A stretch of DNA of 64,000 nt from Arcuatula senhousia (GCA_963971305.1 CAXARO010000254.1:1-64000); one strand, 5' to 3'. Counted from the first letter of the stretch, positions 1 through 11,114 are shown. The notes: generated by a model not told the origin, from the sequence alone. Program-made: numbers and translations.

Positions 1-2290
1 AACTTTGTCGGCTGTTTTACAAGAAACTCATTGTATCAACGATGATCTAAACGACTAGTCCCGTGAATGGAAAATTGCCGGAGGCGAAGAAAAGTACTGG
101 TTTCGCGGTACAAGCGATTCCTGTGGGTGTGCCTTTTTGTTAAGTAAAAAATAATTTTGAACACAAAATAAGCTGCTGTACTTTCGCGGTCGGGAGAGCT
201 CAAAAATGCATATTACAGTTTGACAATATCACCTATTGCTTTGTCATCATATACGCTCCAAATCGTGGTGGTGAAAGAAAGACCTTTTCAATGATCTATG
301 CAAATTTCTGAAATCTGCCAATAACGAAATCTTTCATTTCATTTTATAAGGTGATTTTAATTGTGCAATTGACAAATCTATTGATCGGGAACCACCTTCT
401 AGAAATGATGATTTAGGGCTAAATGAATTTATACTTATCTGATCTTTACTTGGAATAGGAGATGTCATGCGTAAACATAAAGTTCATATAAAAAATACAC
501 ATTCAAAAGGGGGAATTCTAAATCCAGAATAGATTACATACTAACTAGAAAAAGTTTATCTAGCAAAGTCTTTAATGTAAAAATATATCATTTTCCATTT
601 AGTGATCAAGATGCGGTATCAATGAAATTTAAATACGAAGACATCAAACAAAATGTTTTCAATTACCCTCCAAGCTTGTTGGGGTGATTGGAAAAACTTG
701 AAAAAATAATTTCTCATCTAAACGTGAGTGGTGGGACAATGTAAAGATTCAAATTAAAAAAAACTTACAATAGAGAAAAGCAATATTCTGAATAAAAAGA
801 AAAAGAAAATGGATATTCAAGAAATTGAAGATAAATTAGAAAAACTAAAAACAAACCCAATAATGCATGAAGTAGAGATTATAACGTTAGAAACTCAAAT
901 TAATTCATATTATACCAACCAAGCGGAAGCTGCCATGGGGTGCTCTCGTGTCACATGGTCGGAGGAGGGCGAAAAATCAACAAGATATTTTTTTAACTTG
1001 AAAAAACGCGGACAAGACAAATTGTGGAATAGGATTAAAACAACCCTGGAGATCTTTTGGAAACAAAATTCAACATGTTTGCAGATGACACGAAACTTTT
1101 TAGCAAAGATATCGAATCTGTCAAAAAAATCGTTTGATATACTCAACATGTATGAAAAAGCGTCAGGCTCTTAAATCAATTTTATTCAAACGAAAGGTCT
1201 TTGTATTGGCGCTACTAGAAGAAAACGCCTTAAGTTTGATAAAATAAGTCGTGTAAAAGACAATATAAAAACTTTAGGAATACATCACGGATACAATACA
1301 GACAATTCTATAATCTGGCTTAACATTATTGAAAAAATAAAAAAAAACAGTATCCATGTTTGAAAAGTCGCAAACTCTCATTCAAAGGAAAGACTCTGAC
1401 TGTCAAATCACTCATATTATCTGTATGTACATGTGAAATTCAAATTCGTTGCGTTCCAGATAAAATAATAACAGATATAAATAGACTGATATGGAACTTT
1501 CCATGGGATGGCGGAGTTAGTCAAGTAGACAGGAAAACTTGCTGTTTAAAAGAATTAAATGGGGGGATTGGAATGAGTAATTTCGAAACCATTATAGAAA
1601 GTTTTCAAGTCAAAACTATTTACAGATTAATTCATGAACCTTTAGATAGCTGGAATGCAATGGGAAAATCCTACTTGAGATCTTTTAATGCAAAGTTCAA
1701 CGATAACTTTTTCCTATGCAAATGTTCAAATCTAAAAGAAATGAATCTGAATTCTCTAATTCTCTTATTCTATAAACACCCTATTCACTCATAGGCGAAC
1801 ATAATATACAACTTAAATAAATCGTCTTCAAAAAGCGAAACTTTAAAAACCGCATTATAGGAAATAGAGACATAACTTTTCAAGGAAGCTTCTTATTTCT
1901 ACCGTCTTATAGTACACGCCATTTCGTTGCAATAAATGACAATTGGGGCACAAACAATGATAAATTCCAGTCCTTCAATTATACTTTCTTGCGATTATCA
2001 GATAAAAAAAAACGGTTTCGCAGAATACTCCAGAATCAATCAGGCCATAACGAACTTTATTGATTCAACGTTTAGGTCCAGTTTCAGTATCTTAAATGAT
2101 CTTCAAATTTTAAAAAATGGCAAACCTTAGAATTGTTATGAACTAAAACTTGAAGACATTAAATAAATTTTGAATACTAAGGAAAATTGCAATATATTGT
2201 ACACCAAGAAAAGATTAGAATTCATAAATAATCAAATGATAAACGTCACTTCTGTCTTTTAAATGCAGAAAATAATGTCAAAAGTCTAAA
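1..2290 (+). pseudogene. Decayed L1/Tx1-like non-LTR retrotransposon (LINE)
   Basis: Fragments in several frames read as one LINE in order. At 2-150 is an AP-endonuclease start with the catalytic-Glu motif LQETHC. At 241-420 are YAPNRGGERK and GDFNC. At 523-612 is SRIDYIL followed by SDQDAV, the place of the family's SDH motif. At 930-1035 is WSEEGEKSTRYFFNL, typical of the linker before the reverse transcriptase. At 1068-1086 is FADDT, the RT catalytic box. At 1216-1794 is the region after the RT, with LSFKGKTL and WNFPWDGG. Stops and frameshifts are frequent. Between about 1035 and 1068 nearly all of the RT fingers and palm is missing, so the copy is internally deleted as well as mutated. 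It cannot encode working enzymes. The 3' end abuts a minus-strand Penelope-like fragment near 2300. Confidence 0.85.
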
Positions 2291-2299
2291 TCATTTGTT

Positions 2300-3335
2300 T
2301 TTTCTGTAACCGACTACCAAATATATGCACCTGCGTTTTCTATTCTTTTTTTTTTAAAAAGCTGCGCTTAATCAGCTGTGCCAATCGTGATTTGAGTTGT
2401 TCATGTTGAATAGGAGTGTAAAGAGTCGAGAAATCGCAAGTTTTGATGTTGTTGCAAGATGATACTGATTTTGAGTTAATCTCCAACAAATCGTTAAAAT
2501 TCTTCAGGATCCACATTTGATCGTCACCATTTCTAGAATAGCAACATTCGTTATATTTCTGGTGGCCGAATTTTATTGCCGTTAGTATTTGAGTCAACAG
2601 AACTGAAAGAGGTTAAGTGGTACATTTTGATGACCCTGCAATGAAACGCTGTTTTATTTTATGGATGTTTATGTTATTTAGGAATCCAATACAGGGATTG
2701 AATGTCATCATTGTCAGCACCAACAGAGAGTCCGAAAGAGGAAATGACAGATTTGTGATTTTTAATGATTTCCTCTTTAGACAGTGTTGTAGCTGTGTAT
2801 GTGCTGCTATTACTGGTACAACCAACCCCTAGTTCAACTTTCAAGCAGCCAGTATAGTGTTCCTTACACACAAAAATGATGATTAAAAACGAATGTTGCT
2901 TTAGTGCTCATTGAGCCCATCAAATAATTGATTTTTTTTCAAATCAAAGACCTCAAAGCTTTAACCCACTCCGACAAAACGTCATTTTTTTCAACTTTTG
3001 TTTCTTTTTCCCTTTTTTGGCATAGTCTTCAACTGAATCTTAATTGTTTTAAAATTATGGTTCCGGTTGATTCGTCTAGGCTCACGATATTTTGGTCCTT
3101 TAGCCAAAACATCGCGATGTAAGTCATTTTCCACGATGTTCAGGTCAGCAGTAATAACGTGGCCAGAGGCATAATTGAATGGGGATTTTTCACAAGAGCA
3201 GTCTGAAGGTTTTTCTTTGAGATAAATGATTTGGAAATCCCGCAACATATTTTTGTTATTGAAAACCTTGGGTGCAACAGTGGAAGTATAGGTATAAGAG
3301 ATGATTGAAATAAGGTGAAATATGTGCCGTAACAT
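2300..3335 (-). pseudogene. Penelope-like retroelement P1, 5' half (copy a)
   Basis: Read on the minus strand, 3335-2991 holds the family's N-terminal region (NNKNMLRDFQIIYLKEKPSD, then GHVITADLNIVENDL). 2871-2613 has YIPK-like and AGSSKCTT motifs. 2597-2340 gives QMWILKN and the RT motif DFSTLYT. The same motifs recur in six other P1 copies here. The copy stops just after the LAQLIKRSF block, before the YIDD catalytic box. Frameshifts between blocks make it a pseudogene. Assignment to Penelope-like elements rests on the RT motif style (FSTLYTSIPH, IPMGTNCAPLLADLF, RYIDDVL) and on tandem and inverted terminal copies in this window. No GIY-YIG endonuclease was seen. Confidence 0.7.
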
Positions 3336-3339
3336 ATTT

Positions 3340-3970
3340 ATGATGTAGATTATTAACTAATAGAATAAAATGTCCTTCTCTACTTTAATATTTTTTTACT
3401 TATGACCATTCTCACATTTTACTGGGCAATACAAAAGTGTTCTATTGCCCTGTGATGTTCTATTGCCTGATTTTTTGACCTCACATTTGATTGGACGATT
3501 TATAAACATGAATATTTGTGATCTATTCCGGGTTATTATTACATGTTTCTTGACTTTAACATATAATTCATCGGTAAAATGTTCGGGCATTCTTAAATGT
3601 TTCATACATTTGAATTTAGATTAAAAATGTGAAGTTCGAGTCAGTCACAGATAAACTGAAATACAAGTATACCGTCTACTTAGTGATAAAACAGATGTTT
3701 TCAATTCCGAGTTGGTGTTAAGGAATATATTGTTCATTAAATGTGCAATTTTGTAATACAGTTGTACCTCTATATTGGTATATCAATCTGTTTACAGTTT
3801 GCAATAAATTTGATGAGGGTATACAAAATGTATTGACTGGCCTAACTAATTTTACCTTGTCCTCGAAATTTCTTTAGTATGTATATTATAGTTGTAAAGA
3901 TGTATTAGGTAATAAAACAGTTATTGAATTGTAGCCAGGTAATGAATTAGACGTATTTTCCCCTTGGTAT
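3340..3970. other. Intergenic, no gene recognised
   Basis: AT-rich sequence with stops in all frames. The phrase TTCTATTGCCCTG occurs twice near 3440-3460 and resembles the loop side of the hairpin at 3976-4027. I see no gene. Confidence 0.5.
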
Positions 3971-3975
3971 CCAGA

Positions 3976-4027
3976 TCAGCTCAATGTACTATTGCCCTCG
4001 GCTTCGTGCAATAGAACATTGAGCTGA
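3976..4027. repeat. Strong hairpin, 20-bp stem and 12-nt loop
   Basis: The arms start TCAGCTCAATGT and end ACATTGAGCTGA. Nineteen of 20 positions pair, around a loop beginning CCTCGG. The flanks (AGAT before, ATCTGG after) extend the symmetry loosely. It lies just upstream of a P2 3' module. It could be the terminus of an unrecognised element. Confidence 0.7.
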
Positions 4028-4225
4028 CCTTGATACATCTGGAAAAATATTCTGATCCATTGCCTGGCTAAACATTCAAATACTGGATAATATTTCCTAA
4101 ATTTATGGCATCCAAACTTTTGTTTCAAAAGGGAAGTTCTTCTGTCTCGGAAAGGAATAACTTTAATCAATTTTCAAATTTATAGCTATGAAGTGTTCTT
4201 CAACACAAGTGTTGATGTCGGATCT

Positions 4226-4905
4226 ATTTTTTTTTAGAAATATTGATAATTTGATACTTACTAAAAATACTTAAAAAAGTTAAATAAACCTTTTAACCAA
4301 TTGTCATTCATAAGAATTAAATCGATCAGGTATGACAGTTATGTGTGATGATACTATACAAAATCAAAAATTGTTTGAAGTGTTGTGTCGGATTTATATC
4401 GATATGCTTGATTTTTTACACCAGTCCATGACTGATTCTCCGTTAGCCTTCAGTAGAGTTGAGTGTTCTATAGAGTTCCTCCATTGTTCTTTTTTTCTTG
4501 TTGTCATCTGTCTAAGGTTCTCTCTTGTTGAATTTCACGTTTATTAATTTGATTTTTATTGTGTGTTAGTACTTTTGTTAAGGATTAATAATAGGAAGAA
4601 GGAAGAGCCACAAAGTTAGGTTGATCTGCCGAATTTATTATGTGTCTGCCCTAAGCCAGGAATCTTTGACATAGCTTTAGTTTGTACTAGTTTGTTTTTG
4701 TTTTGTTATTTGTTTAAAAGGGGAATCGTTCGTTGACTTTTTCAGGTCTGAATTTGAATTGTATTCATTTTATTTTTACCCTAGGCCAATCACGAAGCAG
4801 TTAACAGGGGCTACTGGCCTCGTGAAAGGCTGTTGGCTGTTTTTCATTGTGGTTGTTTTTAAATCATGCATTTTTAAGCGGGCTATGCCGCGTGCACTTT
4901 TTTTT
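4226..4905 (+). repeat. P2 element 3' module T (copy 1)
   Basis: Similar over about 680 bp to 33190-33865. Shared phrases include AGAAATATTGATRATTTGAT, GTTTGAAGTGTTGTGTCGGA and CCTAAGCCAGGAATCTT. At the second site this block follows decayed RT sequence and leads into repeat E. I read it as the 3' untranslated part of retroelement family P2. Stops interrupt every frame. Confidence 0.65.
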
Positions 4906-5659
4906 TTCAATCCCCATACCTTCTATTGAAATAAGAAACCTTGAATTTTGTTTTAAACTAGTATGAATCAGATTCTTGGTTGACAAATGCTTTACCATCA
5001 GAGGTTAAGAAAACAATATCCTGTAGAAAGAGCTCTGCTATCAAAAATATTTGATGAAAACAATATTTTGTGTTGACGCCTTTAAAAATTAGAGAATTTC
5101 TGATCCGAACATTAAACCAAGGACTCCCCTTTCAAGTTAAATGGACGGTCTATTTGATATTCATCGTTCAAGTACAGGTGTTTTTTTTTTTGTAAAAATG
5201 TATATTTTTTAACATAAATAATGAAAAAAAAGGCTTTTACATTAGTGTCAAATAGCTACTTTAACGACCAAATGTGCTTACTATGATGCATATCACACAA
5301 AGCATGTCATTGCATAGAATAAGAACGTTTATTACTAATCAAGAACCAATGAAGGGCATAAATTTACAAAACATTAATGTGATTGGACATGTTACATAAA
5401 ATATTACAATTAGACACTGGACTAGAGCCAGATGTATAACATATCACATAGATATACACTAATATATATATTATGAAAGAAAATGGTATACAAACATTTC
5501 AATAACAATATACAATTGTTGTGTACATATATATTTAGTAGAACAAATACATGAAATATAATTATTCATCATATTTCAATGACTTTGTGTTAAGCCGATT
5601 TGGTTGTTTTATTTTGTAAACGCATGCTGTCTTGCTAGTTCGGATACTGAAATCACATC
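4906..5659. other. Intergenic, nothing recognised
   Basis: Very AT-rich with several A and T runs. Stops are dense on both strands and no repeat family from elsewhere in the window was noticed. Confidence 0.4.
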
Positions 5660-5826
5660 ATGAAGATTATCTTTTTCGAAAACATAACTTTAGAAGTAGT
5701 AAATAAAAGTAATAACAAAATTACCGAATTTGGAAGATCAATCTCAATGTCCAAGAGAAAAGACAAAAAAATTGGAAGACACACCGGAATAATTATAGAT
5801 TGCAATGGTCTGACCCCTTGTAAAAT
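5660..5826 (-). repeat. Repeat E (copy 1), P2 3' tail
   Basis: On the minus strand this matches the block at 33865-34075, with eroded versions of the lead phrases ACCAAGTCAGGACCATTGC, TCTCCGGTATGACTGATTC and GACTATGAGATTGATC. A foldback element follows immediately. Confidence 0.6.
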
Positions 5827-5845
5827 GCATGTTAAAAACAGCATA

Positions 5846-6144
5846 AATAAAGTATGTTGCGCTGTGGCTTGTGTATAAATAAAAATAGATAAATAAATGG
5901 ATGGTGAAGCCACATTTATAAAGAAATAAAACCTTTAAAACAAATAAAACAAGAATGCCCAAATATTCTGTCCTCGTCAGTCGATGTGTGAACATCTTTT
6001 TACTTTTTAGCCCCTGAAGAAGGACTTTATGTCCGAAAATTTCGGCATTCTTGTTTTATTTGTTTTAAAGGTTTTATTTCTTTATATTTCTTATTTAGTT
6101 TATACTTTTTAAATGTGGCTTCACCATCCATTTATTTATCTATT
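5846..6144. mobile_element. Foldback element, short copy
   Basis: Long inverted arms carry ATGGATGGTGAAGCCACATT (near 5897) and its complement (near 6115), then AAACAAATAAAACAAGAATG and its complement. The centre is about 85 bp. A 14-bp direct repeat, TTAAAAACAGCATA, lies on each side (5832-5845 and 6145-6158) and looks like a target-site duplication. Part of the left arm and centre is absent compared with the 7.6-8.1 kb copy. The centre carries a hammerhead-like motif. Confidence 0.7.
6011..6050 (+). ncRNA. Hammerhead-like motif (tentative)
   Basis: CCTGAAGA fits the core C-U-G-A-N-G-A. Next is a GGAC/GTCC stem with loop TTTAT, then GAAA and a two-pair AA/TT stem before a possible cleavage C. 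Hammerhead ribozymes are known in Penelope-like elements. Stem I is weak here (two clear GC pairs), so activity is uncertain. Confidence 0.3.
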
Positions 6145-6159
6145 TTAAAAACAGCATAG

Positions 6160-6612
6160 GTTGTTTGTATGGTATATTTTTTATTCATTCTGATTTTTTT
6201 CTAAATATAGTCACCACGTCTATTATCATGTGATCGTCGGTCTAAAAGTATAACAGACGAAGGGTCGCTAGGGCTAGATATTTCGTCACAAACACATATT
6301 TTTATGTTTGATTTAAATTTCTTGAGTGCGTTATTCCTCTTATCTCTTATCTTCATTTTATGTTACTGCGAATTGTTAGTCGTATATCATACAGTAAAGA
6401 AAGCAAACTTCATAAAACTTTTAAATTAAGATTTATCTTATACGGACAACTGGTATAACATGTTTAAACAAAATATATAATATAATACAGAATAAGAGAG
6501 GCGTATAATATTTTGCAAACGATTTTATTCAATGCTGCTTTTCATTTCATCATTGAATGTCGTTCTAAACTTGATATACCCGATTCCATTCCTTTGAAGT
6601 TATATATTGCTC
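6160..6612. other. Upstream of TLR pseudogene, nothing recognised
   Basis: AT-rich, with no long frame. It would have held the promoter and leader of the decayed TLR copy, but no convincing promoter element is visible. Confidence 0.35.
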
Positions 6613-6614
6613 AG

Positions 6615-6960
6615 CCATTTTGACTTAAACAAAGTAATGGATACACATAGAGGATTTGTAAGGGTTATCTACTTTGTGATATACATATTACCTTCAAGTT
6701 CCCATTCAGTTAATTTAGCCAACCGAGGGTTAAAAGCCGTTCCAGCCTATATTCCACACGACGTGAAATGCTTGGATTTAAGCAACAACGATATAACAAA
6801 GATATATAAATCTAGCTTACAAAATTAATTATACAAGACTTATACATGGAATTGTTTTTACAGAACAATCTGATTGACACAGTTGAAAAATGATCGTTTA
6901 GAGCCCTTGAAAATCTTATAACGATGAATCTTATAATCTTGGAAGAGAGTCTCAATTCTT
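6615..6960 (+). pseudogene. Toll-like receptor 5' fragment, decayed
   Basis: Paralogue of the 5' end of the intact TLR at 8433. It shares an AG acceptor exactly 22 nt upstream of the ATG (here 6613-6614, ATG at 6637), the start MDT-(H/F)-(R/K)-GF, LANRGLKAVP aligned with MTNHGLTAVP, and the LRR core CLDLSNNDITKI. The frame breaks at an in-frame TAA after SSLQN. A second stop lies where the intact copy has IEEGSF. Similarity fades after about 6950, so only some 110 codons of the ectodomain remain. It is not functional. Confidence 0.85.
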
Positions 6961-7645
6961 GTTCAGTTATCTTTTGTCTCCGTTTACAACATTTCATAAA
7001 ATTCCAATACCGATTTACCGTTTACACGAAGTTCCCTTTTGAAAAGTCAATTGCTTGTAAATTCCATAACGGAAACCTGGATACATGAGACAGTGATTAT
7101 TCATAACAGCAGTAAAACTTAAACATAGAATCAAAGTGATGAACAGTCCAGGAAATGTTGATTTTATTAAATAGTTACGAACAACTTGATTTTTTGTGTC
7201 AATTTGGTTCCTTGTTATACTTTCTTATGTTACAAAAACGAATCGGGTATATTCATGAAAGAAATATAACCCTCGCTGCATAGATAAATGTGTTCCCTGC
7301 TCACCTATTTCTGTATATCATTATGTATATGCTTCAAGCACTTGAATGCTTATATGTGACAGTCTAGTTTGTTTCCCCTTTATTAAGCATCGCTTTGCTT
7401 TTTGGGTTAAGAAAATTATAAAGCATGGTTATTTTGTCAAGGAATAAGTCTTTAATAGGGGTTTGTGCCCATTGACACCTGGTTCTTTTGAATGTTAATA
7501 AAATTTAAAAACAAAATCATTGATTCCTTTTGGATTTTGAATCAAAACACAAGGATGGTATTGTTTTCCTTTAAATTAAATAATCTTTCTTTGTCTTCCT
7601 TTGTTTTATTGACTCTGCTTTTTGCATTATCTGCATGTTTGTGTA
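6961..7645. other. Intergenic, nothing recognised
   Basis: No further TLR similarity and no known repeat seen. Stops are dense in all frames. Confidence 0.4.
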
Positions 7646-8092
7646 TAAATAAAATAGATAAATAAATGGATGGTGAAGCCACATTTAAAAGGTAAAAACT
7701 AAATAAGAAATATAAAGAAATGAAACCTTTAAAACAAATAAAACAAGAATGCCCAAATTTTCGGACATAAGGTCCTAAAGTAACTTTTTAGGCACTTTTC
7801 AACCCTTTGGTATGATTGTAAAAAGACAGACCTTTTCTTAATATTTATAAATTAGTCATCAAGTTCAGGATTAAAATACCACGTGATGTTCTTCGAGTCA
7901 ATTTTATGTCATTCTGTCCTCGTCAGTCGATGTGTGAAAATCTTTTTACTTTTTAGCCCCTGAAGAAGGACTTTATGTCCGGAAATTTAGGCATTCTTGT
8001 TTTATTTGTTTTAAAGGTTTTATTTCTTTATATTTCTGATTTAGTTTTTACCTTTTAAATGTGGCTTCACCATCCATTTATTTATCTATTTT
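7646..8092. mobile_element. Foldback element, long copy
   Basis: Same family as 5846-6144, with longer, cleaner inverted arms of about 110-120 bp (7650-7765 against 7970-8092). The left arm keeps GGACATAAGGTCC, complementary to the right-arm hairpin. The central loop of about 200 bp has no coding potential. No clear target-site duplication was found. The right arm (7957-7995) repeats the hammerhead-like motif, with GGAAA in place of GAAAA. Confidence 0.75.
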
Positions 8093-8410
8093 TTACCTCT
8101 AATGTATTTTTAACTCAACCACTTCTATGAGTTGTATGAAATATGGCACAATAATCATAAACATTATTAAATTGATAAAGTGTATCAGCACTCATGTTTA
8201 CTATATTCAAACAATTTTGATGCGTAATAAACTATAAAATTACACAAGCGATGAACCATATCTTTAATTTGATTTGAAACCATGCGTTTCTGGTTATCAC
8301 TTAGTTACGTTTATGTTTGAATTTTAGGCGAGTAAATAGTTGAAAAAATATTTTTTTAACAATTTCTTGTCTGTATCCGTTTGTAATCCTTGAGATTGTA
8401 TATTTTACAG
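8093..8410 (+). other. TLR upstream region and probable 5'-UTR intron end
   Basis: No coding sequence. It ends in a pyrimidine-rich TATTTTACAG acceptor (AG at 8409-8410). The acceptor and its 22-nt spacing to the ATG are conserved in the TLR pseudogene, which supports a leader exon upstream that I cannot locate. Confidence 0.5.
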
Positions 8411-8432
8411 CTATTTTAACTATTTGATAGTA

Positions 8433-11114
8433 ATGGATACATTTAAAGGATTTTTGTGGCTTTTTTACTTTCGGATTTGTATGTTATCTTCACGCTCTCA
8501 TCAAGTTGTTGTTAATATGACCAACCATGGATTGACAGCCGTTCCAGACAATATTCGACCCGACGTGACCATTTTGGATCTAAGTTACAATAAAATAAGT
8601 AAGATATTAGATACTAGTTTACAGACTTATACAACACTTAAGGAATTGTTATTACAGAATAATCAGATTGACACAATTGAAGAAGGATCTTTTAAAAACC
8701 TTGGAAACCTTACTACATTGAATCTTTCCGGAAATAAGATGGATTTGTCAAACTACAATGCTCTTGTATTTGAAGGTTTGGAAAATCTTAATCAACTCGA
8801 CTTAAGACAAAATTTAAAGTTTGAATCAGGATCAGGTCGCTATTACCCTGACAAGGCTTTTGCCGTTCTTTTTAATCTAACATTCCTCGGGTTAGATTTA
8901 GATAGTGAGCCTGTATTTGGGGAGGGCTTCAGAAACCTTACCAAGCTTGAAACCCTTTCCTTTGAAAACTGCTTTATAGATAATTTAGATAATGACACTT
9001 TCTATTATTTTCCTCAATCGGTTTCTTCGTTGTCGATTACGAATTGCCGCACACATTTTGTAAACGTTACAGCTGGCGCGCTGTTACCTTTTCCTAATCT
9101 TGAAAATCTGGATCTATCACGATCATGTCTTCATCTTATCCAAGCTTTGATGATTATCCATCCTTTCCGAAATAAGAATTTTACGACTTTGAATTTTTAT
9201 GGATTAAATTGTCCTGTTTACAATAGTAACAGATATCCGTATACACTAACAATCACACCGGAAATGACGCAACATCTCCAAACAATGTGTGTAGAAAATC
9301 TTAACATGGGAGACAATGGAATATCAGAAATCCGACCAAACTCATTGCTTAAAATACATCACCCAGAATGCCTTCAAAATCTGATTTTGAGAGAAAACAG
9401 ATTTTTTATTGAATATGGAGCCATATTGTCTGAGGTCAAAGATTTTTTTGAGAATTGTACAAACTTGAAGATGTTAGATTGGTCATTTCAGCTTGGTCGC
9501 TACAATCCCAGCTTTGTTCAGGCTAAAGGTAACCATCCAGGTTTGCACTCAAGAAATATTGACAATCATCAAGCTAGATACTTTGGAAGTAAACTTACTA
9601 GCTATAATGTCCAATTAGACGAAACATATATTCTAAACGATAATATTAAACAGTTAAGTTTTCGATCATTCTTCCGACAAATTGATGCTGGAAGTGATTC
9701 ATTTTCGCGGCTACTTTATTCCCAAAGTCCGATAATTTTCATGCCAAAATCATTAGAAATTCTTTTAGCTAATAACATTTTGATATTTGATTATCTTAAA
9801 GTGATTTATTTTCAAGAAGGCAGCAACTTAAAATACATTGATGTTTCTTTCTCAGATAATGACTTTCTTGTTTTGCTGGATCCAAAAGCAAGACTCAAAA
9901 TTCAAGCAGTTGTAGTGGATGGTACTTCATATGAGAATTTTGTTTTAAATCATGAAGGTGTTAAAAATAACTCAATTTTAGAACTTTGTTGGAGGAATAG
10001 TGACCTTCAAGACATGGTTTTGACACTTCAAAAACGCGATTCAAAGTACAAAGAAAGAATACTGACATTTCTTAACAAGTTAAAATCCTTGGTAAAGTTA
10101 GACGTTTCCCATAATAACCTTTACCAATGGGACAAGCACATATTTGTACAAATTAACCAGTTAACGAAGCTAAATTTTTCTTACAATCTTTTCCAAAACA
10201 TACCCGAAGAGATTGAATCATTGGAACATTTGCAAGAGTTAGACTTGCGAAACAACAGATTGACAGCAGTAGAGGAACGATTAAGGACATGGGCTGATAC
10301 TATGCATGAAAAGAATGGATTTAGTTTATATCTTGATGATAATGCTTTCAAATGTGATTGTGATAACCTTGATTTCATCACATGGTTGAAAAAGACAAAA
10401 GTAAAGTTAGACAAAAAGGCATATCTTTGTACATTACAAAATGGTACCCTGATCGACACGTCTCTAGCTTATGACGAAATGCATAAGTTGTTTATAGATT
10501 GTGTTGTAAATTTCTGGCTGACTGCATCAATAGCATCAGTGTGTTGTTTCATTATTGTTTCTTTAATATTTTTCCTGTATAGCCGAAGATGGAATGTCAC
10601 GCTTTACTTCTATAATAAGTTTAAGTTTCTCCTGCAGAAGAAATATAAGACAAGATTCCCCTATGATGTGTATGTCTCTTATGATTCTCAATCACTCTGC
10701 TGGATCAAAGATACATTGATTCCAAAACTAGAGAAAACTTGGAAGTTAAAGTTGTGCTTAAGAGACAGAGACAGTCTTGCTGGTTGTTCTATTTTCGATT
10801 CTGAGGCGGTAAACATAGAAATGAGTAGGCACGCCTTGTTTGTTATTGGTAAAACCTTTAGAACAGAATTTGAGCGTTTGTTTGAAGTAGAACAGGTTAA
10901 ATATGAAAAATTGGTGAAAAACATCGAAAATATAATTATAATCGCTAAAGACGTCGATATTTCTGAGCTACCAGTGGAACTTGCCTTTTTATGGCGGTAC
11001 GTTTCATTCATAAGTTGGTCAAACAATGACCGTGATTTGGAAGTGATATGGAAAAAGCTACAAATTTGGACGTGTGATGCCTTATCTTATGAAAATACAG
11101 GAAAACCGTCTTGA
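8433..11114 (+). CDS. Toll-like receptor, single coding exon
   Basis: An 893-residue type I membrane receptor of innate immunity. Starting at ATG 8433 fits the pseudogene's conserved start; the three upstream in-frame codons begin with TTG. Residues 6-20 form a hydrophobic signal. LRRs run from about 34 to 635, for example ILDLSYNKI at 47-55 and LDVSHNNL near the end. One LRR C-terminal cap has Cys 641, 643, 666 and 690 (single-cysteine-cluster type). The membrane helix is at about 694-716. The TIR domain starts at 743 with box 1 YDVYVSY. Box 2 reads RDRDSLAG, so the BB-loop position that is proline in most TLRs is Ala783. TLRs signal through MyD88 or TRIF adaptors; the Ala is also the TLR3 state. 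The frame is intact. The ligand is unknown. Family assignment is firm; orthology to a named TLR is not. Confidence 0.95.
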   Translation: MDTFKGFLWLFYFRICMLSSRSHQVVVNMTNHGLTAVPDNIRPDVTILDLSYNKISKILDTSLQTYTTLKELLLQNNQIDTIEEGSFKNLGNLTTLNLSGNKMDLSNYNALVFEGLENLNQLDLRQNLKFESGSGRYYPDKAFAVLFNLTFLGLDLDSEPVFGEGFRNLTKLETLSFENCFIDNLDNDTFYYFPQSVSSLSITNCRTHFVNVTAGALLPFPNLENLDLSRSCLHLIQALMIIHPFRNKNFTTLNFYGLNCPVYNSNRYPYTLTITPEMTQHLQTMCVENLNMGDNGISEIRPNSLLKIHHPECLQNLILRENRFFIEYGAILSEVKDFFENCTNLKMLDWSFQLGRYNPSFVQAKGNHPGLHSRNIDNHQARYFGSKLTSYNVQLDETYILNDNIKQLSFRSFFRQIDAGSDSFSRLLYSQSPIIFMPKSLEILLANNILIFDYLKVIYFQEGSNLKYIDVSFSDNDFLVLLDPKARLKIQAVVVDGTSYENFVLNHEGVKNNSILELCWRNSDLQDMVLTLQKRDSKYKERILTFLNKLKSLVKLDVSHNNLYQWDKHIFVQINQLTKLNFSYNLFQNIPEEIESLEHLQELDLRNNRLTAVEERLRTWADTMHEKNGFSLYLDDNAFKCDCDNLDFITWLKKTKVKLDKKAYLCTLQNGTLIDTSLAYDEMHKLFIDCVVNFWLTASIASVCCFIIVSLIFFLYSRRWNVTLYFYNKFKFLLQKKYKTRFPYDVYVSYDSQSLCWIKDTLIPKLEKTWKLKLCLRDRDSLAGCSIFDSEAVNIEMSRHALFVIGKTFRTEFERLFEVEQVKYEKLVKNIENIIIIAKDVDISELPVELAFLWRYVSFISWSNNDRDLEVIWKKLQIWTCDALSYENTGKPS

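Noticed and set aside
8424..8432. Three extra in-frame codons before the TLR ATG
   Set aside because: They start with TTG, not ATG, and the paralogue's conserved start aligns with ATG 8433.
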